Below, piece after piece: positions 1 to 9,634 of a stretch of DNA of 64,000 bases (its first letter is position 1; every line of letters begins with the position of its first letter). The position numbers and the translations under genes are program-made. The stretch is from the NCBI RefSeq assembly GCF_006152145.1, contig NZ_VDFV01000004.1, positions 124,001-188,000 of the forward strand. The letters are read 5' to 3'. Source of the stretch: Rubellimicrobium roseum. GTDB taxonomy: Bacteria > Pseudomonadota > Alphaproteobacteria > Rhodobacterales > Rhodobacteraceae. The notes under the pieces are model-generated. The model did no database searches and was not told the DNA's origin. It was given only the letters and a program-made list of their open reading frames with translations.

Positions 1-1038
1 CTGGCGGTGTTCTTCGGCATCCTCGCGCTCATCGACCTCGTGGAGCAGATCCGTCGCCATTCGGACGACGTGGACGGGCTGGGCCCGGTGCTGGCGCTGA
101 CGCTTCTCAATGTCCCGGCGAGCCTCTACGAGATCCTGCCCCTTGTCATGATCATCGCGGCGATCACGCTGTTCCTGGGCCTGGGCCGCTCCTCGGAGCT
201 GGTGGTCACGCGCGGCTCGGGCCGGTCCGCACTGCGGGCGCTGCTGGGGCCGGCGGTAGTGGCGCTCCTGTTGGGCGCGCTGGCGGTCGCGGCCTTCAAC
301 CCCATCGTTGCGGCCACCTCGCGCGAGTATGAGTCGCGCCTCGACCGGCTCGAGGGCGCCGAGGAGGCGCTGGCGCTGGCGGGCGACGCGCTGTGGCTGC
401 GGCAGGGCGGACCTGCGGGGCCGGCGGTGATCCGGGCCGAGCGGTCGAACCTCGACGGCACGGTGCTCTCGGGCGTGACCTTCCTGACCTACGACCCCGA
501 CGGCCGTCCGCGCGAGCGGATCGAGGCGCAGGACGCCCGGCTCGAAGGGGGACAGTGGGTGCTGGGCGGGGCCAAGCTCTGGCGGCTCGGCGCCGCCAAC
601 CCGGAGGCCGAGGCCGAGACCCACGAAAGCTGGACCCTGCCCTCGACCCTGACCGCCGACCAGATCCGGGACAGCTTCGGCGAGCCCTCGGCCATCCCGA
701 TCTGGGAACTGCCGCGCTTCATCGCCCGGCTCGAGGAGGCGGGCTTCGCCGCGCAACGCCACCGCGTCTTCCTGCAAATGGAGTTGGCGCAGCCGCTCTT
801 CCTTCTGGCGATGGTGCTGGTGGCGGCGGGCTTCACGATGCACCATCAGCGCGGGCGGCGAACGGGGGTCCTGGTGATGGGCGCGATCCTGATGGGCTTC
901 GGGGTCTACTTCCTGCGGAGCCTGTCGCAGATCCTGGGCGAGGCGGGCAACGTGCCCCCGGCGCTCGCGGCCTGGGCGCCGCCCGTCGCGGCCATCGGCC
1001 TGGCGCTCGGGCTTCTTCTGCATCTGGAGGAAGGATGA
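1..1038 (+). CDS. lptG: LPS export permease LptG, 5' end cut by window edge
   Basis: Inner-membrane subunit of the LptBFG ABC transporter that extracts lipopolysaccharide and passes it to the periplasmic bridge. The frame is open from base 1, so the true start lies outside the window; about 345 residues are visible, which is most of a YjgP/YjgQ-family protein. Hydrophobic segments flank a large periplasmic domain: two near the N-terminus (including the stretch ending LVMIIAAITLFLGLG) and the rest in the last 85 residues. The family link rests on the N-terminal pattern NVPASLYEILPL followed by the LGLGRSSELVVTRGSG loop. The stop codon overlaps the lptD start (ATGA-like junction at 1035-1038), which implies translational coupling in an Lpt assembly operon. 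Confidence 0.93.
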   Translation: MAVFFGILALIDLVEQIRRHSDDVDGLGPVLALTLLNVPASLYEILPLVMIIAAITLFLGLGRSSELVVTRGSGRSALRALLGPAVVALLLGALAVAAFNPIVAATSREYESRLDRLEGAEEALALAGDALWLRQGGPAGPAVIRAERSNLDGTVLSGVTFLTYDPDGRPRERIEAQDARLEGGQWVLGGAKLWRLGAANPEAEAETHESWTLPSTLTADQIRDSFGEPSAIPIWELPRFIARLEEAGFAAQRHRVFLQMELAQPLFLLAMVLVAAGFTMHHQRGRRTGVLVMGAILMGFGVYFLRSLSQILGEAGNVPPALAAWAPPVAAIGLALGLLLHLEEG

Positions 1039-3119
1039 GGCGGCTTCTCGCGCTGCTTCTGGCGCTTCTGCCCCTGCCCGCGCGCGCGCAGGACAGCGCC
1101 GTGCTGGTCGCCGACAGCCTGTTCGTCACGGCCGAGGAGCGGCTGGTCGCCACCGGCAACGTGCAGGCCTTCCATGACGGCACCGTCCTGTCGGCGTCGC
1201 GGATCACCTACGACCGCGCCGCCGACCGCCTGGCCATCGAGGGGCCGATCCTGATCCGCGACGCGGACGGGACGGTGCTGACGGCCGAGCGGGCGGACTT
1301 CGACCCCCGGCTGGAGGACGGGCTGCTGCGCGGGGCGCGGCTCGTTCTCGAACGCCAGCTCCAGCTGTCGGCGAACCGGGTGGACCGGGTCGGCGGCCTC
1401 ACGGCGCTGACCGGGACGGCCGTGACCTCCTGCCAGGTCTGCGCCGGCCGCCGCCCGCTCTGGGAGATCCGGGCCGAGCAGGTCATCCACGACGAGGCCG
1501 CCCAGCAGCTCTTCTTCGAGGACGCCCGGTTCCTCGTTCGGGGCGTACCGATCCTGTGGGTGCCCCGGCTCCGCCTGCCCGACCCCGGCAACGCGCGGGC
1601 GACCGGCCTGCTCATTCCGCGCATCCGCAGCACGAGCGAGCTCGGCTTCGGCGTTCGGCTCCCGTATTTCGTGGAGCTCGGGCCCAGCCGGGACGTGACG
1701 CTCGCCCCCTACCTGTCGAGCCAGACCCGCACGTTGGAGGCCCGCTACCGGCAGGCGTTCCTGAACGGCGCCATCGAGGTGACGGGCGCCGTGAGCCGCG
1801 ACGATATCCGTCCGGACGGGCTGAGGGGCTATCTCGCCGCCGAGGGCGAGTTCGAGTTCGCCAAACGCCTCCTGCTGGAGTTCTCGGCCACCGCGATCAG
1901 CGACGAGGCCTATCTCCTCGATTACGGCATCTCGGATGCCGACCGGCTCGAATCGGTCCTGCGGCTGAGCCGGGCGACGGAGGAGTCGCTCCTGGTCGCG
2001 GAGGTCACGCAGATCCGCACCCTGCGCGAGGAGGAAACGGCCTCGTCCCTGCCCCCGGTTCTGGGCACGCTGGCCTGGGAGGAGCGTCGCGCGGCGCTGG
2101 GTGGCACGGTGACACTGGGCGCCGGGGCGGACGGCTTCCTGCGCACAGCCGATGGCGCGGGCGCCTCGGCGCGGGACGTGGCGCGGGCCGGCGCCTTCGC
2201 CGGCTGGCGGGCTGATCGGGTGCTGGCCACCGGCCTGCTGGTCGAGGGCGAGGCGCGCGGCGCGCTCGACGCCTTCCGGGTCACGGACGACCCCGCCTTT
2301 GCCGACACGCTCCTTCGCGCCGCTCCGGCTGCCGCCGTGACCCTTCGATGGCCGCTCCTGCGCCGGGGAGGCCGGTTCGTCGACCTCCTGGAGCCCGTGG
2401 CCTCATTGGGCTGGTCCGGCGCCCTGGGTGACGATCCCCCGAACGAGGACGCCCGCCTGCCCGAGTTCGACGAGGCCAACCTCTTCGCCCTGTCCCGCCT
2501 GCCCGGCGAGGATGTCGTCGAAGAGGGCGGGCGGCTGTCGCTGGGCCTGGGATGGACCCGGCAGGGTCCGGACTTCGTGTCGACCGTCTCGCTGGGCCGC
2601 GTGCTGCGGACCGAGGCCGCCGGCGCGTCCGAGGCCTCGGGCCTGTCGGGCACGGACTCGGACTGGCTGGTCGCGGGGCAGCTCGACCTGGCGGGCGGGT
2701 TCGCGCTCGACGGGCGGACCCTCCTCGACGAGGACGGCATCGGGAAGACCGAGGCGCGGGTCGGCTGGGCCAACGAGGCGGTGACGCTGTCGGCCGCCTA
2801 TCTGTTCCTGCCCGCCGATGCGGCCGAGGCCCGGCCCGCCCGCGCCGCCGAATGGACCATCGACGCCGAATGGCGCCCGTCCCAAAGCTGGACGCTGCTC
2901 GGCGAGACCCGCTACGACGTGGCCAACGACAAGCCGGCGCGGGCCCGGTTGGGCCTCGTGTGGCGCAACGAATGCGTGGAGGTGGACGTCTCGGTCGGGC
3001 GCCGCTACACCTCCACCGACGAGGCCGGGCCGTCCACGGATTTCGGGCTCTCGATCAATCTCAACGGCTTCTCGGCCGGGCGACAGGCGCGGGTGACCCC
3101 CGGCCGATGCCGCGGCTGA
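1035..3119 (+). CDS. lptD: LPS-assembly outer membrane protein LptD
   Basis: Beta-barrel translocon that inserts lipopolysaccharide into the outer leaflet of the outer membrane, working with LptE. 694 residues. A Sec signal peptide (MRRLLALLLALLPLPARAQ) is followed by an OstA/LptA-like periplasmic domain (pattern LVATGNVQAFHDGTVLSA), then a long alternating barrel region. Cysteines at 133 and 136 (CQVC) and in the C-terminal part (about 647 and 692) fit the disulphide arrangement needed for LptD maturation. The start at 1035 is the first Met of the signal peptide and overlaps the lptG stop. An upstream extension of the same frame from 393 is only out-of-frame shadow of lptG. lptG-lptD-surA-pdxA-rsmA is a classic proteobacterial order. 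Confidence 0.95.
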   Translation: MRRLLALLLALLPLPARAQDSAVLVADSLFVTAEERLVATGNVQAFHDGTVLSASRITYDRAADRLAIEGPILIRDADGTVLTAERADFDPRLEDGLLRGARLVLERQLQLSANRVDRVGGLTALTGTAVTSCQVCAGRRPLWEIRAEQVIHDEAAQQLFFEDARFLVRGVPILWVPRLRLPDPGNARATGLLIPRIRSTSELGFGVRLPYFVELGPSRDVTLAPYLSSQTRTLEARYRQAFLNGAIEVTGAVSRDDIRPDGLRGYLAAEGEFEFAKRLLLEFSATAISDEAYLLDYGISDADRLESVLRLSRATEESLLVAEVTQIRTLREEETASSLPPVLGTLAWEERRAALGGTVTLGAGADGFLRTADGAGASARDVARAGAFAGWRADRVLATGLLVEGEARGALDAFRVTDDPAFADTLLRAAPAAAVTLRWPLLRRGGRFVDLLEPVASLGWSGALGDDPPNEDARLPEFDEANLFALSRLPGEDVVEEGGRLSLGLGWTRQGPDFVSTVSLGRVLRTEAAGASEASGLSGTDSDWLVAGQLDLAGGFALDGRTLLDEDGIGKTEARVGWANEAVTLSAAYLFLPADAAEARPARAAEWTIDAEWRPSQSWTLLGETRYDVANDKPARARLGLVWRNECVEVDVSVGRRYTSTDEAGPSTDFGLSINLNGFSAGRQARVTPGRCRG

Positions 3120-3136
3120 GGGAGGGTCAAGGACAG

Positions 3137-4351
3137 ATGTCTTCCGGTTCCATGCTGCGGGCGGTCGGGCTCGCGATCCTCCTGGGGGCCCCTGCGGCGG
3201 CGCAGGACGGACTCTTCTCGCCAGTAATCGTGGTCAACGACCGCGCCGTGACCGGCTACGAGATCGCGCAGCGCATCCGCCTGCTGGAGATCTTCAACAC
3301 GCCCGGCAACCTCGACGAGGTAGCGCGGACCCAGCTCGTGGAGGAGCGGCTCAAGCAGCAGGAGCTGGAGCGGCGCGGCGTGGCGCTGGCGCCCGAGGGG
3401 CTGCAGCGGGCCATCGACGACTTCGCGGCCCGCACCAACCTGTCAGGCGATGCCTTCGTCGCCCAACTGGAGTCGCAGGGCGTCTCCTATGAGACCCTGC
3501 GCGACTATCTGGAGATCAACGTCACCTGGCGCGACTACATCCGGTCCCGCTTCGGCAGTCAGGTTGAGTTGAGCGAGGCCGAGATCGACCAGGCCCTCGC
3601 GCAGCAGGAAACACAGTCGCAGGGCATCGAGGTCCTCCTCAACGAGATCGTCATCCCCGCTCCGCCGGGGCAGGAGGGCGAGGCCGATGCCCTGGCGCGA
3701 CGTCTCTCGCAGACGACCTCCACGGCCGAGTTCGAGGCAGCCGCCCGCGAGGTCTCGGCGGTGCGCTCGCGCGAGCAGGGCGGACGGCTCGACTGGACGC
3801 CGATCACCAACTACCCCGAGCCGCTCCAGGACCTTCTCCTGAGCCTCGATCCGGGCGAGGTAACGCCGCCCCTGCAGGTGACAGGCGCGGTGGCGCTGCT
3901 CCAGTTGCGCGACCTGCGCCAGGGCGCCGTGCCGGCGGCGGAACCCGAGTTGGTGGACTACGCGGTGGTCCGCATCGCGGGCGGCCTGACGGAGCCCGCG
4001 CTGGCCGAAGCCTCGCGCATCGCGGCGGCGGTGGACACCTGCGCGGGGCTCTTCGAGCAGGGCATTCCCGACGCGAACATCGAGCGCGCCACGGTCGCCC
4101 CGGCGGCGCTGCCACAGGACGTGGCGCTCGACCTCGCCCGGCTCGACCCCGGCGAGATCACCTGGGGCCGCACCGAGAACGGCGGTCAGACGCTCCTCCT
4201 GACCATGCTCTGCGCCCGGACCTATCCCCTGCCCGAGGGCGCGGCCGACCGGGAAGCGGTGGCCAACACCCTGCGCGGCGACCGCTTGCAGGGCTACGCC
4301 GACGCGATCGTCGCCGACCTGCGCGCCAGCGCGACCATCGTCGGCGAATGA
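3137..4351 (+). CDS. surA: SurA-type periplasmic peptidylprolyl isomerase/chaperone
   Basis: Periplasmic chaperone for outer membrane proteins; its best known clients include LptD, encoded just upstream. 404 residues with a signal peptide ending near AAAQ, a SurA N-terminal region (from about residue 25, pattern SPVIVVNDRAVTGYEI), and a rotamase-like segment around residues 160-260 (GIEVLLNEIVIPAP, then GGRLDWTP). Only one clear parvulin-like domain is seen, shorter than the E. coli two-domain protein but usual in alphaproteobacteria. The ATG at 3137 lies 17 bases after the lptD stop. Long upstream reading in this frame overlaps lptD and is not used. Confidence 0.9.
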   Translation: MSSGSMLRAVGLAILLGAPAAAQDGLFSPVIVVNDRAVTGYEIAQRIRLLEIFNTPGNLDEVARTQLVEERLKQQELERRGVALAPEGLQRAIDDFAARTNLSGDAFVAQLESQGVSYETLRDYLEINVTWRDYIRSRFGSQVELSEAEIDQALAQQETQSQGIEVLLNEIVIPAPPGQEGEADALARRLSQTTSTAEFEAAAREVSAVRSREQGGRLDWTPITNYPEPLQDLLLSLDPGEVTPPLQVTGAVALLQLRDLRQGAVPAAEPELVDYAVVRIAGGLTEPALAEASRIAAAVDTCAGLFEQGIPDANIERATVAPAALPQDVALDLARLDPGEITWGRTENGGQTLLLTMLCARTYPLPEGAADREAVANTLRGDRLQGYADAIVADLRASATIVGE

Positions 4352-4361
4352 GCGGCCGGGC

Positions 4362-5333
4362 GTGACCGTCATCATCTCCTGCGGCGAGCCCGCCGGCATA
4401 GGGCCCGAGGTCGCGGCTCGCGCCTGGGACGCACTGAGGTCGCCGATGCTCTGGATCGGGGATCCCCGCCACCTGCCCCCCGGAACCCCGGTGGCCGAGG
4501 TCGCGGGGCCGGAGGAGGCCGAGGAGGCCTGCGCCCGCGCGCTTCCGGTTCTGGCACGCGACTTCGGGGCTCCGGTCGTGCCAGGCCGCCCCGACCCCAC
4601 CCATGCGCAACCCGTGATCGATGCCATCCGCGACGGCGTGGACCTGATCCGCGAGGGGCGCGCCCGCGCGCTCTGCACCGCGCCCATCTCCAAGGCGGCG
4701 CTGGTGGCGGGCGCAGGCTTCGCCTATCCGGGCCACACCGAATATCTCGCGCATCTGGGCGGCGATGCCGACGTGGTCATGATGCTCGCCTGCGAGGCGC
4801 TGCGCGTCGTGCCCGCCACCATCCATGTCGCGCTGTCCGAGGTGCCGCGCCTCCTCACCGCCGACCTGCTCGAACGTGTTCTGCGCGTGACCCACGCCGC
4901 GCTGCGCGACGACTGGGGCGTGCCCGAGCCGCGCATCGCCGTCGCGGGCCTCAACCCGCATGCGGGCGAGGACGGACTCATGGGCACCGAGGAGGGCGCG
5001 ATGATCCGGCCGCTCCTCGACCGGCTCCGGGCCGAGGGAATGCACCTTTCGGGTCCCCACTCGCCCGACACGATGTTCCACGACGAGGCGCGGGCGACCT
5101 ACGACGCCGCCGTCTGCATGTACCATGACCAAGCGCTGATCCCGATCAAGACGCTCGATTTCGCGCGCGGGGTGAACGTCACGGCGGGGCTGCCCTTCGT
5201 GCGGACCTCGCCCGACCACGGCACCGCCTTCGGCATCGCCGGGCAGGGCCGGGCCGACCCGCGCTCGATGATCGCGGCGCTCGAACTCGCGGACCGGCTG
5301 TCGCGCCAGCGGGGGACGCCATGGCGGCCATAG
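4362..5333 (+). CDS. pdxA: 4-hydroxythreonine-4-phosphate dehydrogenase PdxA
   Basis: NAD-dependent oxidation of 4-phosphohydroxy-L-threonine in pyridoxal phosphate synthesis, in the cytoplasm. 323 residues, close to family length. Diagnostic motifs: [12 protein letters not shown] near the N-terminus, the metal-binding histidine in [21 protein letters not shown], and [11 protein letters not shown] near residue 255. The start is GTG at 4362, 10 bases after the surA stop; an ATG at 4348 is out of frame and stops quickly. The 3' end overlaps rsmA by 13 bases, so these two are probably translationally coupled. Confidence 0.95.
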   Translation: MTVIISCGEPAGIGPEVAARAWDALRSPMLWIGDPRHLPPGTPVAEVAGPEEAEEACARALPVLARDFGAPVVPGRPDPTHAQPVIDAIRDGVDLIREGRARALCTAPISKAALVAGAGFAYPGHTEYLAHLGGDADVVMMLACEALRVVPATIHVALSEVPRLLTADLLERVLRVTHAALRDDWGVPEPRIAVAGLNPHAGEDGLMGTEEGAMIRPLLDRLRAEGMHLSGPHSPDTMFHDEARATYDAAVCMYHDQALIPIKTLDFARGVNVTAGLPFVRTSPDHGTAFGIAGQGRADPRSMIAALELADRLSRQRGTPWRP

Positions 5334-6166
5334 ACGGGCTTCCGCCGCTGCGCGAAGTGATCGCGACCCATGGCCTCTCGGCCAGGAAGGCTCTGGGGCA
5401 GAACTTCATCCTCGACCTCAACCTGACGGCGCGCATCGCCCGGTCGGCGGGCCAGCTCGCCCAGTCGGACGTGCTGGAGGTCGGGCCCGGTCCCGGGGGC
5501 CTGACGCGCGGGCTTCTGGCCGAGGGCGCACGCAGGGTCGTGGCCGTCGAGAAGGACGCCCGCTGCCTGCCCGCGCTGGCCGAGGTCGCCGCCCACTACC
5601 CCGGGCGGCTGGAGGTGATCGAAGGCGACGCGCTGACGGTGGACCTCTCGGGCCGCCTGACCCCGCCCGTGCGCATCGTGGCGAACCTGCCCTACAACGT
5701 GGGCACGGAGCTGCTGATCCGCTGGCTCACGCCGCCCGAATGGCCGCCCTTCTGGACGTCGCTCACGCTCATGTTCCAGCGCGAGGTGGCCAAGCGCATC
5801 ACCGCGCAGGCCGGGGACGACGCTTATGGGCGGCTCGCGATCCTGGCCCAGTGGCGGGCCGAGCCGCGCGTGGTGCTGGAACTGCCGCCCGAGGCCTTCG
5901 TGCCGCCGCCCAAGGTCTCCTCGGCAGTGGTGCATCTCGACGCCCTGCCCGGGCCGCGCTTCCCGGCGAACCTCAGGACGCTGGAACGCGTGACGGCAGC
6001 GGCGTTCGGTCAGCGGCGCAAGATGCTGCGGGCATCGCTCAAGGGTCTCACGCCGGACATCGAGGCGCATCTGGCGGCCGTCGGCATCCCGGCCACGGAA
6101 CGGGCCGAGCGCGTATCGCTGGAAGCCTTCTGCGCCCTGGCCCAAAGCCTCGACGGCGCGAACTGA
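5321..6166 (+). CDS. rsmA: 16S rRNA (adenine1518/1519-N6) dimethyltransferase RsmA/KsgA
   Basis: Dimethylates two adjacent adenines in the 3' hairpin of 16S rRNA during 30S maturation. 281 residues. The SAM-binding signature [10 protein letters not shown] lies near residue 53, the catalytic NLPY motif at residues 122-125, and the C-terminal RNA-binding part carries [13 protein letters not shown]. The N-terminal GQNFILD motif is also typical. The start overlaps the 3' end of pdxA. This is the last gene of the lpt/surA operon and is followed by a bidirectional hairpin. Confidence 0.96.
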   Translation: MAAIDGLPPLREVIATHGLSARKALGQNFILDLNLTARIARSAGQLAQSDVLEVGPGPGGLTRGLLAEGARRVVAVEKDARCLPALAEVAAHYPGRLEVIEGDALTVDLSGRLTPPVRIVANLPYNVGTELLIRWLTPPEWPPFWTSLTLMFQREVAKRITAQAGDDAYGRLAILAQWRAEPRVVLELPPEAFVPPPKVSSAVVHLDALPGPRFPANLRTLERVTAAAFGQRRKMLRASLKGLTPDIEAHLAAVGIPATERAERVSLEAFCALAQSLDGAN

Positions 6167-6196
6167 TCCGGGCCTCCGTCCACGGAACATGAAAAG

Positions 6197-6216
6197 GGCG
6201 GGGTTCGGACCCCGCC
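6197..6216. terminator. Bidirectional terminator between rsmA and the DUF4167 gene
   Basis: Perfect 8-bp GC stem (6197-6204 with 6209-6216) and a 4-base loop, lying between convergent genes. Read on the minus strand the hairpin is followed by CTTTTC, so it best serves the DUF4167 gene; on the plus strand the trailing T tract is poor. Confidence 0.7.
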
Positions 6217-6242
6217 TTGTTCCATTCTTCCATCCGGCGGCT

Positions 6243-7076
6243 TCACTCCGCCGCGTCGGGCGGCGCCGCTTCGGCCGGAGCCTCGCTGCGGGGCGCGCGC
6301 GGCTTGCGGGGACGGCGCGGACGCTCGGCCTGCACAGGCGCCGCATCGGCGGGGGCCTGGGCCGGACCTTCCGGCGCTTCGACGGAAGCCGGCGTCTCGT
6401 TGGCCTGAGGCGCCGCAACGGGCACGGGCTCCGCAGGCGGCTGCACCTCCTCGCGGCGGGGCCGCTCGCGACGTTCGCCGTCGCGGGCCTCGCGTTCGCG
6501 GCGCGGGCGCTCGCGGCGGGGGGCCCGCTCCTCGGGCGTCTCGACGAGACCCGCGTTCGGCGCGGCATCGTCCTGCGGCTCGGCCACCAGGACCGGGAAG
6601 AGCGGCTGGATCAGGAAACCGGGCTCGGCGGCCTCGGCCGGCGCCTGGCTCTCCTCCTGGGCGCGGAAGCGGGCCTGGCGCTCACGCTCGCGCTCCCTCT
6701 GCATCTCGCGCTCGCGCTGGATGTCCCGTTCGCGCTGCTGCTCGCGGGTCAGCTCCATCTGCCGATCGCGCTCTTGCTGGCGCTCGCGCTGGAACTGCTC
6801 CTGCTCCTCGCGGGCGCGCTCGACGTCGCGCATCGCCTCGGCCAGCATCCGGGTGTAGTGCTCGGCGTGCTGGGCGAAGTTCTCGGCCCCCACGCGGTCG
6901 CCGGACAGTTGGGCGTCCCGATGGAGCTGGAGATATTTCTCGATGATCTGTTGCGGCGTGCCGCGGACTTTCCCTTCGGGGCCCGAGCTGTCGAACACGC
7001 GGTTGATGATGTTGCCGCCCGAGGGACGGTTGTTGCGGTTCTGCTTGTTGCGTTGCCGCTGCTTGGAAGATCTCAT
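6243..7076 (-). CDS. DUF4167 domain-containing protein with long charged tail
   Basis: 277 residues. Residues 1-80 match the DUF4167 pattern found beside prmC/prfA in many alphaproteobacteria: a basic RSSKQRQRNKQNR start, then NIINRVFDSSGPEGKVRGT and IIEKYLQLHRDAQLSGDRV. The rest is an Arg/Glu-rich probable coiled coil (about residues 85-150) followed by a low-complexity Pro/Ala/Arg tail. The basic N-terminus suggests RNA or ribosome contact, but the function is not established. It lies downstream of prmC on the same strand, separated by about 230 bases, and may have its own promoter in that gap. Confidence 0.85.
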   Translation of the reverse strand: MRSSKQRQRNKQNRNNRPSGGNIINRVFDSSGPEGKVRGTPQQIIEKYLQLHRDAQLSGDRVGAENFAQHAEHYTRMLAEAMRDVERAREEQEQFQRERQQERDRQMELTREQQRERDIQREREMQRERERERQARFRAQEESQAPAEAAEPGFLIQPLFPVLVAEPQDDAAPNAGLVETPEERAPRRERPRREREARDGERRERPRREEVQPPAEPVPVAAPQANETPASVEAPEGPAQAPADAAPVQAERPRRPRKPRAPRSEAPAEAAPPDAAE

Positions 7077-7307
7077 GGGGCCTGTCTGATCCAGGTGATG
7101 ACTTGACGCTCTGTGCCTGATCCCGCGCCAATGGCACCTGTGGGAGGATCGGCTGGAGTAGTGAAGCGGCGCTCCGGACGGCGGATCGAGGCGACGCCCT
7201 ATCGCCCAAGGCCCGCGACCTGTCCGTATCGGCCACTAAGCACGCCGAAGACGTGGGGGCAAGGGCGAAACCGTTCCATGCTCATATGGGGCGGGAAGCT
7301 GCGTCCT

Positions 7308-8138
7308 TCAAGGCACGCGGAACAGACAGACCCGATCCCGCCCGTCGAAGTCCCGCCGGATCTCGGGCCGGCCCAGGCCTTGGGCGGTTCCAAGGGCGGC
7401 AATGGCGCTGGCCTGGGTCGGTCCGTGCTCGACCGCCAGACGCCCGCCAGACGCCAGATACGGCCCGACCCCGGACAGGATCGCGCGATAGGCATCCAGC
7501 CCGTCAGCTTCGTCCGTCAGCGCCAGACGAGGCTCCCAATCCCGCACCTCGGGCTCGAGGTCCGGCATCTCGTTCAGGGCGATGTAGGGAGGATTGGACA
7601 CGATCAGATCGAAGCGCCCCTCGGCCGCCGCGAACCAGTCGGACGGCCGAAGCTGCACCCGGTCGGCCACGCCCAGCCGCGCGGCATTGGTCCGCGCCAC
7701 CTCCAGGGCGGCGGGCGACAGGTCGAGGCCAACCCCCGTCGCCTCGGGCCGATCCGCCAGCAGCGACAGGAGGATGCAGCCCGATCCTGTCCCGAGGTCG
7801 AGCACGCGCCCGAACGGTTCCTCCAGCGCGGCCGCAACCAGGATCTCTGTTTCGGGACGGGGATCGAGTACATCGGGAGTAACCACGAATTCCCGCCCCC
7901 AGAAGAGCCGGGTCCCCAGGAGATGCGAGACCGGCCGGCGCGTGATGCGCTGTGCGAGGATGCTGTCGTAAGATTCTGCCATAGCTGGAGAAATCACCTC
8001 AGGCAGCACCAATGTGAGCCGCCCCGGCGCCACGCCCATCGCATGGGCCAGCAGCCGCCGCGCGTCCGCGGCCGCGTCGGGCACGCCAGCCTCGCGCAAT
8101 TGGCGAACGCCCCGCGCCAGCGCCTCGGCGCCGGTCAT
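7308..8138 (-). CDS. prmC: Peptide chain release factor N5-glutamine methyltransferase PrmC
   Basis: Methylates the glutamine of the GGQ motif in release factors. 276 residues. SAM-binding DLGTGSG at about residues 114-120 and the substrate-binding NPPY motif at 182-185 are both intact. I chose ATG 8138 because a GGAG ribosome binding site sits about 8-12 bases upstream. A longer frame up to 8243 would overlap prfA and adds 35 residues with no family resemblance. It lies immediately downstream of prfA, its own substrate gene, a widely conserved pair. Confidence 0.95.
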   Translation of the reverse strand: MTGAEALARGVRQLREAGVPDAAADARRLLAHAMGVAPGRLTLVLPEVISPAMAESYDSILAQRITRRPVSHLLGTRLFWGREFVVTPDVLDPRPETEILVAAALEEPFGRVLDLGTGSGCILLSLLADRPEATGVGLDLSPAALEVARTNAARLGVADRVQLRPSDWFAAAEGRFDLIVSNPPYIALNEMPDLEPEVRDWEPRLALTDEADGLDAYRAILSGVGPYLASGGRLAVEHGPTQASAIAALGTAQGLGRPEIRRDFDGRDRVCLFRVP

Positions 8139-8205
8139 CGCCCTCGCTCCATCAACGTGGTCCAGATACGCAGTCCGCCCCTTCCGCCAAGGCGCCGGCC
8201 GGCGG

Positions 8206-9261
8206 TCATGCCCCGAGCTGCGCCAGGGCCTCGGCCTGCGCATGGGCCGTCAGCGCGTCCACGACCTCGCCCAGGTCGCCGTTCAGGATCTGATCCAGAC
8301 GATAGAGCGTGAGCCCGATGCGGTGGTCGGTGAGCCGCCCCTGCGGCACGTTGTAGGTGCGGACGCGCTCGCTCCGGTCGCCCGACCCCACCTGCGCGCG
8401 GCGGTCGGCCGACCGCGCCCCTTCGGTCCGGGCGCGCTCCATCTCATAGAGCCGCGCGCGCAGCACCTGCATGGCGAGGTCACGGTTGCGGTGCTGCGAC
8501 TTCTGCGACGAGGTCACCACGATTCCCGTGGGAATATGCGTGATCCGGACGGCCGAGTCCGTGGTGTTCACGTGCTGGCCGCCCGCGCCCGAGGAGCGCA
8601 TCGTGTCGATGCGCAGGTCGGCGGGATTGATCTGCACGTCCACCTCCTCGGCCTCGGGCAGGACAGCCACGGTGGCGGCCGAGGTGTGGATGCGCCCCGA
8701 GGCTTCGGTCGCGGGCACGCGCTGGATGCGGTGGACGCCGCTTTCGTACTTCATCCGGGCAAAGACGCCCTCGCCCTCGATCCGCGCCACCAGTTCCTTG
8801 AGGCCGCCCAGGTCGGTCGCCTGCTCCTCCACCACGTCAAAGGTCCAGCCCTGGCTTTCGGCGAAGCGCTGGTACATCCGCGCGAGATCGGCGGCGAAGA
8901 GAGCGGCCTCCTCCCCTCCGGTGCCCGGCCGGATCTCCAGCATCGCAGGGCGGGCATCGGCCGCGTCCTTGGGAAGAAGGGCGACCTGCAGGTCGCGCTC
9001 GGTGCGCGCCAGCCGTTCGCGCAACGGGGGCAGTTCCTCCTCGGCCAGGGACCGCAGGTCGGGGTCGGCCAGCATCGCCTCGGCATCGGCCACCTCGCCG
9101 CACAGCCGGCGCCAGGCCTCGGTGGCCTCGACCACGGGCCGAAGCTGGGACCATTCGCGCGAGACCTGGGCGATCTCGGCGGGCGCGAGGGGCTCCTGCA
9201 TCTTCGCCTCCAGGAAGGCGTAGCGCTGGGCGATGTCGTGAAGGCGGTCTTCGGGGATCAT
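8206..9261 (-). CDS. prfA: Peptide chain release factor 1
   Basis: Recognises UAA and UAG stop codons and triggers peptide release. 351 residues. The catalytic GGQ is at residues 227-229 within [10 protein letters not shown], and the PAT tripeptide (183-185, in [10 protein letters not shown]) is the RF1-type codon-reading motif, which separates it from RF2. A GAGGGG sequence just before the ATG can serve as ribosome binding site. Probably the first gene of a prfA-prmC unit; a 109-base gap separates it from the small gene upstream. Confidence 0.97.
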   Translation of the reverse strand: MIPEDRLHDIAQRYAFLEAKMQEPLAPAEIAQVSREWSQLRPVVEATEAWRRLCGEVADAEAMLADPDLRSLAEEELPPLRERLARTERDLQVALLPKDAADARPAMLEIRPGTGGEEAALFAADLARMYQRFAESQGWTFDVVEEQATDLGGLKELVARIEGEGVFARMKYESGVHRIQRVPATEASGRIHTSAATVAVLPEAEEVDVQINPADLRIDTMRSSGAGGQHVNTTDSAVRITHIPTGIVVTSSQKSQHRNRDLAMQVLRARLYEMERARTEGARSADRRAQVGSGDRSERVRTYNVPQGRLTDHRIGLTLYRLDQILNGDLGEVVDALTAHAQAEALAQLGA

Positions 9262-9370
9262 GGGGCCCCTCTCGCCCTTGGATGCGGGGCGGTCAAGGGC
9301 GCCTCACCGCCGGCCGACGTGCGGCCGCCGCCGTTGCAGGCGTATTTGAGCCAAGTTGATGAGGCCATCC

Positions 9371-9634
9371 TCACGCCGACACGCGCGCCGCTCGACCGCC
9401 CCGGCGTCGGGGAGACGCGGGCGCCTCAAGCGCCGCCCGCAGCACGTCGGTCATCGGATGCGCGGCCCCGTGACGATCGAGGAGCGCCCGCACCAAAGGG
9501 AGGGGGTCCGTTCCGGCAGGCAGCGACAGCGCCCAGTCGAGAAAGATCGAGCGGCACTCCTCCGCCGTGATGCCGGGGATCGCATAGGCTTCGCGCATCA
9601 GGCCCTTGGGATCGTAGGGGTCAGTTGACTTCAT
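9371..9634 (-). CDS. Small uncharacterised protein overlapping glnE
   Basis: 87 residues if started at MKSTDPYDP (ATG 9634), which overlaps the 3' end of glnE by 14 bases; 7 more residues are possible from 9655. It looks like a real soluble protein: pattern YAIPGITAEECRSIFLDWAL then LVRALLDRHG, with an Arg-rich tail. I do not recognise the family with certainty. The overlap with glnE and the same strand suggest translational coupling and perhaps a role linked to nitrogen control, but that is inference from position only. Confidence 0.7.
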   Translation of the reverse strand: MKSTDPYDPKGLMREAYAIPGITAEECRSIFLDWALSLPAGTDPLPLVRALLDRHGAAHPMTDVLRAALEAPASPRRRGGRAARVSA

